From: Gautieria morchelliformis
Lineage: Eukaryota > Basidiomycota > Agaricomycetes > Gomphales > Gomphaceae
Reading direction: 5' to 3'
NCBI GenBank assembly: GCA_015179125.1
Contig: WHVA01000123.1
Span: forward strand, 181,062-245,061
Length of the DNA stretch: 64,000 nt
The position numbers and the translations under genes were made by a program. Shown here piece after piece: positions 1 to 10,301 of the stretch. Below the pieces are notes generated by a model. That model did not search any database. It was not told the origin of the DNA and saw nothing but the letters and a program-made list of their open reading frames with translations. How positions within the stretch are numbered: the stretch's first letter is position 1; every line of letters starts with the position of its first letter.

Positions 1-1
1 T

Positions 2-2476
2 TGTCAGGACACCTCCAGCCAGTTAGAGCAATCTATAGATGATATCTCCAGGACAGTCCCGCGCCTCACCTATGACCTCCAATTCCTTAGGGAATCCACA
101 CTAACTCTCAAGCTTGCCCTCTCCTCTCTACAGAGCCGTCTCTCTTCCTCCCTAGGTGATCATGAGACAACTCAGGCTCTTGACCGTCTAGCATATCTTG
201 ACACTGTCAAGAATCATATGGAGGCCTCCCGTGACGTCCTCCGAGAGGCAGAGAGTTGGAGCACTCTGGAATCTGAGGTCACCGCACTCATTGCAGAGCT
301 CCAGTATGAGAAGGCTGCGGAGAGACTGGCGGAAGCAAGCAAGAGCATGGTTGTTTTCCAAAACACAGCGGAGTTTGAGACCCGTCGTGCACTGATGGTC
401 AGCCTTCAGAATCAACTCGAGGCGTCCCTAAGCTCAGCGCTGGTCGCAGCCACTAACGCAAGAGATGTATCATCCTGTAAAAGTTACTATGGCATCTTTG
501 CCAATATTCAGCGCGAGGCCGAGTTTCGTAACTACTATAATGGTTCTCGACGTACGGCAGTTATTCAGTTATGGACAACTGCGACCCTCCTCGACGTAGA
601 TGGCGAGCCTCCTCCTCCAGAATCCTCTCCCATCAAGTTCTCTGATTTTCTTCAACGCTTCTTTGCCGATCTCGTCACTCTTGTCAACGAAGAACGAACA
701 TATGTGCCTGAAATTTTCCCGGATCCACAGCAGACGCTATCCACGTTCGTTCAATCCACCATTGACGCCTTGACGCCCTCACTCTCCCAACGCCTCTCAG
801 GAGTTTCAGAGCACTACGGCGCGTTGGCTCTTCCTGAGCTTATCAAAGCGTTTCGTGTTGCAGAGGAGTTTGCTGTGGCCACAGATAAAGTGCTAGAGAA
901 GGTCGGCTACGCAGCTCTGTTCTCTCCTCAAACGCTGGCACCACATGCGGATGATTTTACCAAGTCGCACTCACGGCGCTTGTCCAAGCGCATGTCCATG
1001 TCCAGGCGATTGGGTCCTACTCGTTCCAACTCATCTATTAGTGGTAATGTTTTCGCGGGAAGTGGAGGCGCGTGGGAGCAGGCACTGTTCGAGCCATTTG
1101 TTGACCTGCAAGCGGAGTATGAGTCACTGGAGAAAAAACATTTGGAGTATGGACTTCGAGCCGTGCAGGAGTCGTCTCAATTTGCTCATCGGGCAGGTGA
1201 CTACGACGGAGGCAGAGCTTTTCGCGAGCATTCTGTGGACGTTTTCTCCCTGGCAGAAGAATCGCTCAGTCGATGCGTGGATTTCACCCATGGATATGGA
1301 GCGGTTGGGCTTCTTCATTCACTCGACTATATATTCTCTTCCTTCCTTGAATGGTTTCAAAAAGAACTCCTGTCGTCAACCGGATCGACTGTTACGTCAA
1401 CTTCCGCCAATATCCCAAGCGATGCGTTTGAAGAACTGGACTATACTGCTGAAAATTGGGGTGCAATACAGCTTGCGCTGCATCTCCTCGAAGCATGCCG
1501 CGTTGTACGCGACCGGCTTTCTGTGTTGGAACTTAAGGTCCGTGCGGGGCTAGTGCAGGTCGCGAGTTCCTTTCGTCTTGCGCGAAGCGACTCCCAGGGT
1601 TTGTACATCTCTAACACTACACGTGGAGAGGCCTTGTTACTTAGTCAGTCCACCTTGAACTCGGCTGAACTGCACACTCTCCTGGATGGGCTCGAACCCA
1701 GTGCGGGCTCCGTGTCAGGAACACCTCCCCCGGAACAACCACCGTCGCTTTTGAACGGCGCGAAGAATGCCACGATCGAGTTTACAAAAGCCTGCCAAAG
1801 TGTTCTGCGAGACACGCTGTTGTCCCCTCTCTTCCAACACCTCTCCGCCTATCCTTCGTACTCTGGATGGTCAGCGGACAATAAACGGGATGCAGGAACT
1901 GAACTGCGTATTCCCACATTCTCGCTCTCGCCCACTCCTACCATCCAACGCGTCGCAGAAGGTCTGCTCAACCTTCCCCGGCTGTTCGAGGTATACGCCG
2001 ACGACGACGCCTTGGCCTTCTCTATTGAGACACTTCCCTTCGTTGATGCGGAGTCTTTGCATGCTGTGCTCAATCCGTCACCGGCCCCTTCGCCCGTCGG
2101 AGACCACCACCTCCGCCGTCTCTCTTCATCGCACTCCTTCAACCCTCCTCTGCCGCCACCGCAGCAAACGCTCCCACCCGAGATGGTTGTCTCTGCGTGG
2201 CTCAGTTCATTGACGTTGTCGCTCCTCTCACATTTCACGGCGCAAGTCCTGCCTTCTATCCACTCGTTGACTCGCCCCGGTGCGGCGCAGCTCGCGTCAG
2301 ATATAGGCTATCTATCCAATGTGGTACGAGCACTGAACGTGGAGTGGGGAGAGCTGGAAAGATGGAAAGAGGTTGTGGAATTGGACGACGAGGCTGGTAA
2401 AGCCAGGGTGAAAGAGGGGGGGTTGGGCGATGAAGAGGTGTTCAGTACTGTAGCCAGGCTTAGGGGATGGACATAG
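2..2476 (+). CDS. COG7: COG7, conserved oligomeric Golgi complex subunit 7 (5' partial)
   Basis: Subunit of the COG tether that captures retrograde vesicles at Golgi cisternae (lobe B with COG5, 6 and 8). The frame is open from base 2, so the gene enters from the left; the first internal Met is at 218 but homologous coiled sequence precedes it. The N-terminal stretch (LDTVKNHMEASRDVLREA, then WSTLESEV) and the later AEFRNYYNGSRR segment fit the COG7 helical-rod fold. No signal peptide or membrane segment is seen, as expected for a peripheral complex. A low-complexity Ser/Arg stretch (SKRMSMSRRLGPTRSNSS) and a Pro-rich stretch near the C-terminus look like disordered inserts common in fungal homologues. 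824 residues are visible without an intron. The family assignment is from recalled similarity, not a search. Confidence 0.85.
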   Translation, partial: CQDTSSQLEQSIDDISRTVPRLTYDLQFLRESTLTLKLALSSLQSRLSSSLGDHETTQALDRLAYLDTVKNHMEASRDVLREAESWSTLESEVTALIAELQYEKAAERLAEASKSMVVFQNTAEFETRRALMVSLQNQLEASLSSALVAATNARDVSSCKSYYGIFANIQREAEFRNYYNGSRRTAVIQLWTTATLLDVDGEPPPPESSPIKFSDFLQRFFADLVTLVNEERTYVPEIFPDPQQTLSTFVQSTIDALTPSLSQRLSGVSEHYGALALPELIKAFRVAEEFAVATDKVLEKVGYAALFSPQTLAPHADDFTKSHSRRLSKRMSMSRRLGPTRSNSSISGNVFAGSGGAWEQALFEPFVDLQAEYESLEKKHLEYGLRAVQESSQFAHRAGDYDGGRAFREHSVDVFSLAEESLSRCVDFTHGYGAVGLLHSLDYIFSSFLEWFQKELLSSTGSTVTSTSANIPSDAFEELDYTAENWGAIQLALHLLEACRVVRDRLSVLELKVRAGLVQVASSFRLARSDSQGLYISNTTRGEALLLSQSTLNSAELHTLLDGLEPSAGSVSGTPPPEQPPSLLNGAKNATIEFTKACQSVLRDTLLSPLFQHLSAYPSYSGWSADNKRDAGTELRIPTFSLSPTPTIQRVAEGLLNLPRLFEVYADDDALAFSIETLPFVDAESLHAVLNPSPAPSPVGDHHLRRLSSSHSFNPPLPPPQQTLPPEMVVSAWLSSLTLSLLSHFTAQVLPSIHSLTRPGAAQLASDIGYLSNVVRALNVEWGELERWKEVVELDDEAGKARVKEGGLGDEEVFSTVARLRGWT

Positions 2477-2780
2477 GGGCATAATTCATTCGGCGTAGGA
2501 TAAGTGCTTAGAGACCAAACTTCAGCCCACAATCCATTCTCTGGTTTAGCCTTGTGGCTTGATCGTTGCCACTGCCACTGGGGTCGTGGGGTGATAGGGT
2601 CTGGATGAGCTGTGCTCTAAATCATGAGAGCGTATGAATATTCACATTCAAATACATTCAAATACATCAAGCAAATGCAAGGTAAGTATATAATAACGTT
2701 CCTCGTTTTGGGCATATATGTAGTCATTACCTGGCATTCTGATGTGAGATACCATATATGCGGTAAGGCGTGTCATTATG
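2477..2780. other. Convergent intergenic spacer
   Basis: Lies between the stop of COG7 (plus) and the stop of the DyP gene (minus), so it holds the two 3' UTRs. It is AT-rich with a short direct repeat of CATTCAAATA around 2645-2665. No gene is seen. Confidence 0.6.
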
Positions 2781-4675
2781 TTAATTGGTGAGTATCGTGT
2801 TGATGGCAGCTATCGAGGGTGAAAAGAAATACTCTCCACCACGAGACCGGACAAAGTCTGTAACAAGAGTCATATCTCTAGTCGAATTGGTCGGATCGAG
2901 ACCCGACACAAAACGCTCTTGACCACCGTTCGCGCCGATGATTGGGTCAAATCCTGGCGTCTTGTCTGTCTTGTCGAAGAAGAAGCTGGAAATACGAAGG
3001 TAACTGGTAAATACGCAGTAAGCAGAGGCTCAAATTAAACACTGACTTAACGTTGTTGGCCCAGCTCTGTTGGATAAACCGGAAGCCATTGCCAATATTG
3101 GACTGATAAGCGACTGAACCTTGCTTTCAGCCAGGTTGAACAAAGCAGAACCTAGCTTACGTACCAAATGCAAGCCCACGTTCAGTTGTCGTGGTGCTAG
3201 AATTAGTCTCCTGGTCTGATACTATATTTTATTGAATTAGTCTTAATCGCATTATTGTATGGAGAGCTTGTCCACCTTCCGGACCATAGGGTATACCAGA
3301 TCTCATAATGTGATTGTCAATATTGACGGTAGCAAAATCACCGCGGGGCGCTGTCTTCCGAGTATGCGCGGAGAACGGGCACCGTGTCTGGTTCGCTTTA
3401 TTGTCTTCGTCAGGATGAACATACGTAAAGTTGTTATTGAGTTGAGGATCCTTTGCAAGGACGGGATCGTCGAACAGTGGGGCAAGATCAATTGGTGCAC
3501 CCTGAGATGGAAGAATACAATTTGAGAATAGCTTGATTGCACGATAATGGCATGATGACTTACACTCTTCCAGCGGCCTATCATACGTGCTCCCAAAAGC
3601 TCAGATCCCTGCTGAGGTGTGAGGCCGGGCTCCATAATCGGATTGTCGGTTAAAAATTTGTTGAACTCAGGAACAAGCTGCTCCAGCTGGCGGAAAACTA
3701 AGAATGAACCGTCCTTGGCCCATGACGGGCGAGAAGTGGAATCCCCAGTTTCGCCTAGAAGAATATGGCCCGCGTCTATCATGGTTTGGCCTGGCATGGG
3801 GTGCGTGGTAAACCCATTGATTCCTGGCTGGCTAATGCCGTCCATGTAACCAAAGTCTGACCCAAAATCTCAGCAATAGCGCATGCCTACGGTGGTGAGC
3901 TTACGTTCGTGACCTTCCTGGTCGCCTGGACGAACTTGGCCTTGCAATCTGTATAATTCGCTGATTGAAGAGCCGAAGAGCGCCTGGACAGCTGCTAGCT
4001 CAAAGTCGGTAACGTTGCTTGAATCAGACGCAAGGAGGAATACGCCGTCAATATTGGTGCCGTTGAATGCTTGAACCCAATTGGCAGTGCCTGGGTCACC
4101 GAGGTTCGCTGCATCCGCAAATTGACCGCCGGTGAAGGCTGCGTCGCCTAGCGTATCATTAACACCGAGTGAGGTGAGCCCAGTGTGTGAAAAGGCAACA
4201 TTGATAAGGGCGTTTGGCTGTTTTGAGACGTCGAGTAACTGAGAGGTCGTCGTGATCATGGGCGCCAGAACTTTAAGGCCAATCTTGAATCCTGTGGCAT
4301 TGTTGATGTGGAAGAAGAAGAGTAACTCTACTTTCTTCTTCATGCCAATGCTAGAGGGACGGACTGTAAACTACAGACTGACTGTCGATATAATAGTGGC
4401 TCACAGAATATCACCCTGAATATTATCGAGGTCAAGAGACGATGAATTTGCTGCCTGGGACGCTTGAGGAGAAGAGGGAAGGTCAGGCTGTTGAGCCACA
4501 TCTTGATATCAAGCAGTCAGAAGTGCATGGAACAGTTTGAGACCTCTGAAAACATACTATTGAGGATAGACGTTATTCTGCGTGGCCTCAGTTGGTTAAC
4601 TGGAATTGCCGTAGCCGGAAGGACAGCGAGAGTTGCAAAGAGTGACAAAGAAAGAATGTAGCAGGTAAACCGCAT
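2781..4675 (-). CDS. Secreted dye-decolorizing peroxidase (DyP), 8 exons
   Basis: Heme peroxidase of the DyP superfamily, which oxidises dyes, phenolics and lignin-related compounds with H2O2. Exons on the minus strand: 4675-4558, 4501-4405, 4350-3905, 3856-3564, 3501-3276, 3215-3165, 3119-3047, 2985-2781. All introns are GT...AG (45-62 nt) and the joined length is 1509 nt, 502 aa, a typical fungal DyP size. The start Met opens a signal peptide (MRFTCYILSLSLFATLAVLP, then ATA), so it is probably exported. Hallmarks are GHEHFGYMDG (GXXDG with the distal Asp), SAHTRKTAPR (proximal heme His), MRSGIPYGPE (distal Arg) and a C-terminal GGEYFFSPS. All key residues are present, so the gene looks functional. 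Exon joins were chosen because they restore the family motifs; the 45-nt sixth intron is the least certain. Confidence 0.9.
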
Positions 4676-4776
4676 GATGAAGTAAGTCGTATATGAGATA
4701 GTCTAGTGAAAAGTTAGCTTTCCAGACCGAACACGCGCAGCGTGGAGTGAAGCTTGGAGGATCCAAACCAGTGATC

Positions 4777-4785
4777 TTTAAATAA
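4777..4785 (-). promoter_or_regulatory. Possible TATA box of the DyP gene
   Basis: TTATTTAAA on the minus strand, about 100 nt upstream of the DyP start codon, a plausible distance for a fungal core promoter. Seen by eye only. Confidence 0.3.
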
Positions 4786-4789
4786 GGGA

Positions 4790-5954
4790 CCTCCGTATCC
4801 GTGGAAAAATACATAGCCGTTTTTCGGATTGATTGGATCGAGGCTAAGAGCACTGCAAGGATCGGCCGAATTGCGGGACAGTCGTTCAACGTTCAACCAT
4901 TGTCATGCATATCATCCTTTCTTTTCAGCCATAGGGTGGTAATTAATGATTGATCGGGTGGCGGCATTTCGACAGTACCATCGGGATATAATCAAAGTAT
5001 GGAACCGGGGAGACTCTGTAGGCCGATTTGTCTAGAATATGTCAAGTTGCGTGCGCTAGTGCGACATACATACGAGGTATCATCTAGACATGGCGAACTA
5101 TAGGTCAACCAATTCATCAGAATTCAGTCACTACTTACCCAGTGCCGTGACTTCTTCGTACTCTCAAGGCCCCTGATCGGCACATCGTAATTATCTTGTC
5201 CGAACATTTTTTGATTCATTCTAAAATGGCCTTAAATTTAATGTAGAGCCAAGAAGCCTCGTGTGCAGTGTCCGCAATAAACGCTTGAAAATATGCCAAA
5301 TACGAATGTTTTCCGGCCATTTTGGAGCGGACTTCCCGTTTCGTAATTTCAGGATCAGGCGATCTGGGGTTATTGAATCAGCCCGCTTGCAGACACGGGC
5401 TGAGCGCTGAGCCCGTGTAACGTGACTGCAGTAACGGTGGCGGCCTTCATTCACTAGTCAGTCACAATAGTATGGAGTCGGTCACTGACTTCAGCGCAAA
5501 CATGTCTAAGGCCACCAAATATATCGCTCGTAGGTTCTTGTCAACGATGATCAGAGTTGGGAAGAGGATATCACCTCTGGAATTTGTCTGTTGTCAACTA
5601 GGCCGGGAATGCTGTCTACAAGTCACAACGCCAACTTGATGTTTTGTTAGCAGAAGGCTACTGTCATCTAGCTTTGGGCGCTTTTGGTGTGGAGAAAGGG
5701 TGGGAATTTTACGTTGAGGGCTTCAACCTGCCTATGTTTGTTGTCGGCTTATAAAATCTACAATGTTGAGGAAGATGCGGCTTTTAGAATTGTTTTCTCA
5801 GTCAGTTGTAAAATCAACTGGCAGTCAACTATTAAGGGACATCATCATGCGTGCCAGACCCGCTCACCTATGGGTAGCAAGAATAATATTTTTTCGAAGG
5901 AGGGAATCTAATATAGCATCGAGCGATAGAATCAAGCCAAGTCCCGCCCACCTG
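4790..5954. other. Intergenic region between DyP and SSE1 genes
   Basis: Holds the DyP upstream region and the SSE1 3' flank. Only short ORFs without recognisable domains occur here. No RNA gene or repeat was recognised. Confidence 0.5.
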
Positions 5955-8514
5955 CTAATCTACATCCATCTCCGGGGGGCCCGTGGGTGCCCCTTCGCCA
6001 CCTGCAGCAGGTTCAGGTGCGTCCTGGTTCTGGGGTGTTTGCGTCCCATTCGTGGTAGGTGGCGTTTCGACCTTTGGCTTTGGCTTCGGCTTATTGAAGA
6101 TGGGCGTGGCAAAGTAGATCAACTCGTCTTTCTTCTTGTTTATCTCCTCGGTGGTCAGGACAGTATCGACGTTCTTCGGCCGCTCAGCCTGTCTAGCAAT
6201 CTGATCGTCGAGCCATTTTTGGATAGTTGCGGCACGCTCGACAACGCTTTGTTTGTCTTTGTCGTCTATGTGTGAGAATCGTTCCTCTCCGGAAGTAGCT
6301 TGCGCCAGAAACGTATTGATTGTTTCGCGAAGCTGACTGGTCGCCTTCGGGCGCTCCTCCGATTCACGCCATCGCTTCGCGATCGGGTCGCCGAGTGCAT
6401 GAAGTGTTTCCAGGCGGGCAACGTATGCTGACTTGTTGGCATCCTCACCCTCCTCTGTATACAGCCAGTCCTCGCCTTCCTGTAAGGCTGCGAGAAGCCG
6501 TTCCTTTTCCTGAGGCTGTACGAAATGTGCATAACGGTCTTCGAGCTTGCTGCGCGTATCATACACATACTCCTCGAGTGCATTTTTGCGGTCCTACATT
6601 AAACATGTCAGCCACATTGAACTTAGCGTTGCGAAATGGTACGGACTTCGGTCTCCATCACAAGTTTATCGTTGGCGTGCATTTGACCCTCTTTCTCGAC
6701 AAGGGACTCGAGTACGCTCTTGTCGAGCGAGGTCGACTGGGACACAAAAGGTATTTCTTTCTTGATTATACGTTTCTTCTTCTTTGGAGCAGGTGCAGCC
6801 TCTCCCTCGGGAGCGCCATCCACCTCCATAGCCTCTTCCTTTTCGGCAAGCTCCTCCTCAACGTACGCACCCTCGAAGCTTAGGAGACCATGAGGGTTCA
6901 ACCGGGTTCGGACCTTCACGATGCTGGCATCGCCCTTGGCATCGGTAATAACAGACTTCGCGTGGAAGCTGCCAATCCAGGGATTGATCGCGCCAGGGAG
7001 GACGGACGGGTCAGTATAATGTGCTTCCAGATCGAAAGCCTTGTCCCGGAAGAAACTCAGGATCTTAGTGGATGGAATAGCGTTACCCTTCGGGAAGACC
7101 TCCAGCTCGTTATCCTCTTCTGGTGATCCTTCTGACTTATCCCAGCAAACCTTGATAGAATACGGGCCAATATCGTGAAACGCAAAGTCGCGGACGCGGA
7201 ACACAGGGGAGAGCATGGCACATGCAAAGGTAGATCCCCGTGCGATAGCCTCGTCCTGGTTCAATGTCGTCGAAAGCACCTTATCGGGGAACACTGATTG
7301 AATACGTTGCCGGATCGCAGGGACACGGGTAGAACCGCCGACCAATTCAATGGCGTCCACCTGAGCAGGTGTCAGGCCAGCATCCTGGAGCGCCTGTTCA
7401 AGAGGCTTTACGACCCGGTCGAGAAGACCAGTAATAAGACCCTCAAGTTGTTCCCGGGAGAGTTTGGAGGATGCATCGACATCAGTCATGATGGACTCGA
7501 CGGAGAGCGGAGCCTCAGCATTTGCGGACAATATCTTCTTGAGGCGTTCGACCTGCGTAGCAAGACGGAATGTTGCTTTGGGATTAGAAAGTACATCAAT
7601 TTTGTACTTTGTCTTGAACTCGTGCGAGAAATGCTTTACAAGTGCGTAATCGATATCACGGCCCCCGAGATGGCGGTCGAATGCAGTACTCTTGACTTGG
7701 AGCTGGCCTTTGGAGAATGCAACAACTGAAACGGAATAGTTAGAGTGTCCTATGTCCACGAAAACCACGTGCCGCGGTGTCTGGTCAGGTTCTGGGAGAT
7801 CCGACTTTGTGATGCCATAACCGAGAGCGACAGCGGTAGTATCGTTAATAATACGAAGAGGATTGAGGCTGGCAATATTTGCAGCATCAATCAGGGCCCG
7901 TCTCTGAACATCCGTGTACCAGCCGGGAACAGCAATGACGACATCCGAAACGACCTGCTTTAGTTCTTTAGCGGCGATATCCCGAAGCTTTCCCAGATAC
8001 ATTGCCACCAACTGTGTCGCAGTGAACACAGTAGGCTCTCCGAGATAGTTCACCTAAAATCGAAGTCAGGATACGAACGTGGCCGAGGTAGGTGACACCT
8101 ACTTTCACACCGACTGTGCCATTTGCATCCACCAAGGCTGCCGTGATAAACTTCTTCTCGATCTCAAGCACTTCTGGATCCGTGGATGTCCGACCGATTA
8201 ATCGCTTAAGAGATCCGACTGTGTTTTTGAAATTCGACGTCTCCTGGGTCTTTGCTGCCTCGCCAATAGCTCGCTGCTTGATGCCGAAAGAGACTAATGA
8301 ACTGAACAAATTCAGAGTCAACGGAAATACCGTTGTAATAGAGAGAAGGTGTACACACGGTGTGGCCCGATTAGATACTTCGTTGGTAATGATGTCAATT
8401 CCCCTATGCCTGGCAACTCCAATCTGTCATTGCGTGAGTTAGAGTGTATGCAACGACACTTGGGAAACTCACCTTGCTTGCGAGATTGCCAAGGTCTATT
8501 CCGACGACGGCCAT
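5955..8514 (-). CDS. SSE1: Hsp110/SSE1-type Hsp70 co-chaperone, 5 exons
   Basis: Hsp110 proteins are Hsp70 relatives that act as nucleotide-exchange factors and holdases for cytosolic Hsp70. Exons on the minus strand: 8514-8473, 8423-8359, 8301-8103, 8053-6647, 6593-5955; introns of 49-57 nt, all GT...AG. Joined length 2352 nt, 783 aa. The N-terminal nucleotide-binding domain starts MAVVGIDLGNLASK and continues GIDIITNEVSNRATPSLVSFG, which is closer to yeast Sse1 than to canonical Hsp70. The phosphate-2 motif VFVDIGHSNYSVSVVAFSKG and the adenosine motif ELVGGSTRVPAI are present. An acidic, Lys-rich insert in the beta domain and an extended helical C-terminus ending MDVD (not EEVD) also fit Hsp110. 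All key motifs are intact. The region upstream of the start is pyrimidine-rich; no convincing canonical heat-shock element was found. Confidence 0.93.
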
Positions 8515-9970
8515 ATTATCTTCTCTAAACGATATGTGTTATGAGTAAAACGTGGAGAAAGGAGAATCCTGGAGGGAAGGAGGGAAGTGCGTGTCCGTGG
8601 CGCTGAAAAAACCTGTCGGAGTTCAAACGTTCAAAGCGTGTTCGCGTCACTTCTCTAACTTTCTACCACTTTCCGTGCAGGCGTTAAGTTGTGTGCGATA
8701 AGTATCATATGAAGTAAAAGCCTCTGATCAGTGTGGTGTCATAAGTATGGTGTCTACTGACGACAGCGACGGTGACGTTTATGAGCACAAAACAATTGAC
8801 TTGATACGGTTCTCAGGATGCAGTTCTTTAGTGGATTCTGGTATCAATAACGCGAACCTTATCAGGTGCTTGCGTGTCTACATGGATCATCAGAGTCAGC
8901 TATACTATCGTAGCGGTCGAGTTCCCTTCAAGTTTCAGATGTATTATCCACGTATAGATGTATGCGCTGCAGGTATATCTAAGTATGCCCCCTAACCTGT
9001 CTAGCTAAGGCTGACCTTAACCACAAATTTTCGCGGAGGCCTGGGTTTATATAATGAAGAGTGGTTGCATCCAACGCCGACACTTGTGTGATAAGTATCC
9101 CGCATGAACGTTTTCGCTCCTGCTTGGAGAGGATGCCCAAACGAACTAGATAACCTCCTCCGAAGCGCGTCGCTGACGAAACACACCTGCGCATGTGAGG
9201 CTCTACTATCTTCGTTCTCGCTCACATGGCTTCGTGTAAGGCTCGTGCGGGGCGGCGTGTGGTTAATCCTCGACCGAAAGAGGAAACGTGCGGGCAGTAA
9301 GGAGACAGATCCCTCACGCGCGGAGTATCTAGTGCGTATGTAGCCCAGAGCTGCCGAGGACGAGACTGACCATCACCACGCCCAAAACTGGTTGGAATGT
9401 GAAGAATGGCTCGGCGGGAAAATGTTACCTCAACATTCAGACGGTACGTCTAGGCCAGCCGCCGCCACCATCATAGACATTGCCTCACTGCTATTTAGTT
9501 CCTGTCCGAATACATCCACGGGAGATTGTGAGATTCGGTCTACTGCCAGTGCAACAAGCCACAAGCCAGAGAATTTGGTATCACCACTGACGGTACTGCT
9601 GCGGTTTAACTTGGCCGTCAAAATTATGGTGTCGATTCGAACTAAAACCCGATGAAAACGCTGGTTGGAGTTGTGGCTGCGGTTTCCAACGAGGGCAATT
9701 ATGACTGATGTTATTCAACAGAACGTACCGGTGTCATAACGGGCTATTGCAAGTACGGCGACTACAGCTGGTGCTGCGAGGAGATCTGAAACCGGGATCC
9801 GAGTTGGGATCCGTGGGCTCACTGCACGCATTGAGATGTTCTTATTCTCTCAAGCCGTTACTGTGCGCCAAATCAAGGTGGGGGACAGCTGAATTGTGCG
9901 ACGGGATGGGTGCGCGAAGAGTGCGCTATACTTCCACAACCTCAGGAGTTTGGACACAGCCTAGGAGCAC
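8515..9970. other. Gene-poor intergenic region
   Basis: The first about 200 bases are the upstream region of the SSE1 gene, with a CT-rich leader. The rest carries only short ORFs in several frames with no recognisable domain. Base composition becomes more GC-rich toward 9900. Confidence 0.5.
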
Positions 9971-9979
9971 GGGGCCAGC

Positions 9980-10015
9980 AAGAGTTATACGCGCTTCACG
10001 GGGGTTAGCGCCGTG
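9980..10015 (-). mobile_element. Possible relic of a Helitron 3' end
   Basis: The plus-strand stretch TATACGCGCTTCACGGGGG followed by TTAGCGCC resembles the subterminal hairpin region of the neighbouring Helitrons (TACCCGCGCTTCGCGCGGGG, then GTGTAGGTCAAGCGCC). The hairpin is broken and no CTAG follows at the right distance. If real, it is an older, decayed member of the same family just outside element H1. Confidence 0.25.
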
Positions 10016-10024
10016 TGCATGGCC

Positions 10025-10052
10025 GGCCGGTGCGCACCAATGCGCACCGGCC
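10025..10052. repeat. Perfect 12-bp inverted repeat, 4-nt loop
   Basis: Arms GGCCGGTGCGCA (10025-10036) and TGCGCACCGGCC (10041-10052) with loop CCAA. It sits about 65 bp outside the 3' end of Helitron H1. Its role is unknown; it could be a terminator-like hairpin or part of an older element. Confidence 0.7.
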
Positions 10053-10128
10053 GATGCTGACCAAGACCGGCCTCAAACGCCGACCCAGGGTAGACCCCCA
10101 CCATATATCAATGACTACTAGGTGGGTA

Positions 10129-10145
10129 CCTGTGCTTCGCGCGGG
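10129..10145 (-). other. Helitron H1 3' subterminal hairpin (decayed)
   Basis: Plus strand CCTGTGCTTCGCGCGGG. Compared with the perfect stem in H2-H4 (CCCGCGCTTCGCGCGGG) there are two C-to-T changes, both at CpG, leaving a 7-bp stem with two mismatches. Confidence 0.75.
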
Positions 10146-10301
10146 GGTGTAGGTCAAGCGCCTCGGTAGGGTCAAATGCATCAGTAAGTCTAACATATCA
10201 GTAAGGTCAAGTACATTGGGGAAAATCAAAGTAATCAATTTGCATCAAGTACAATGAAGTAAAACACATAAATCATATTAAGAGAAGTGGATATAAAAAA
10301 A

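Noticed and set aside
3303-3845. Single 180-codon ORF as the peroxidase gene
   Set aside because: It reads into introns; splicing the eight exons restores all DyP motifs and a full-length 502-aa protein.
8560-8700. Possible heat-shock element upstream of the SSE1 gene
   Set aside because: GAA and TTC pieces occur (around 8600-8640) but not in the alternating 5-bp spacing needed for a canonical element.
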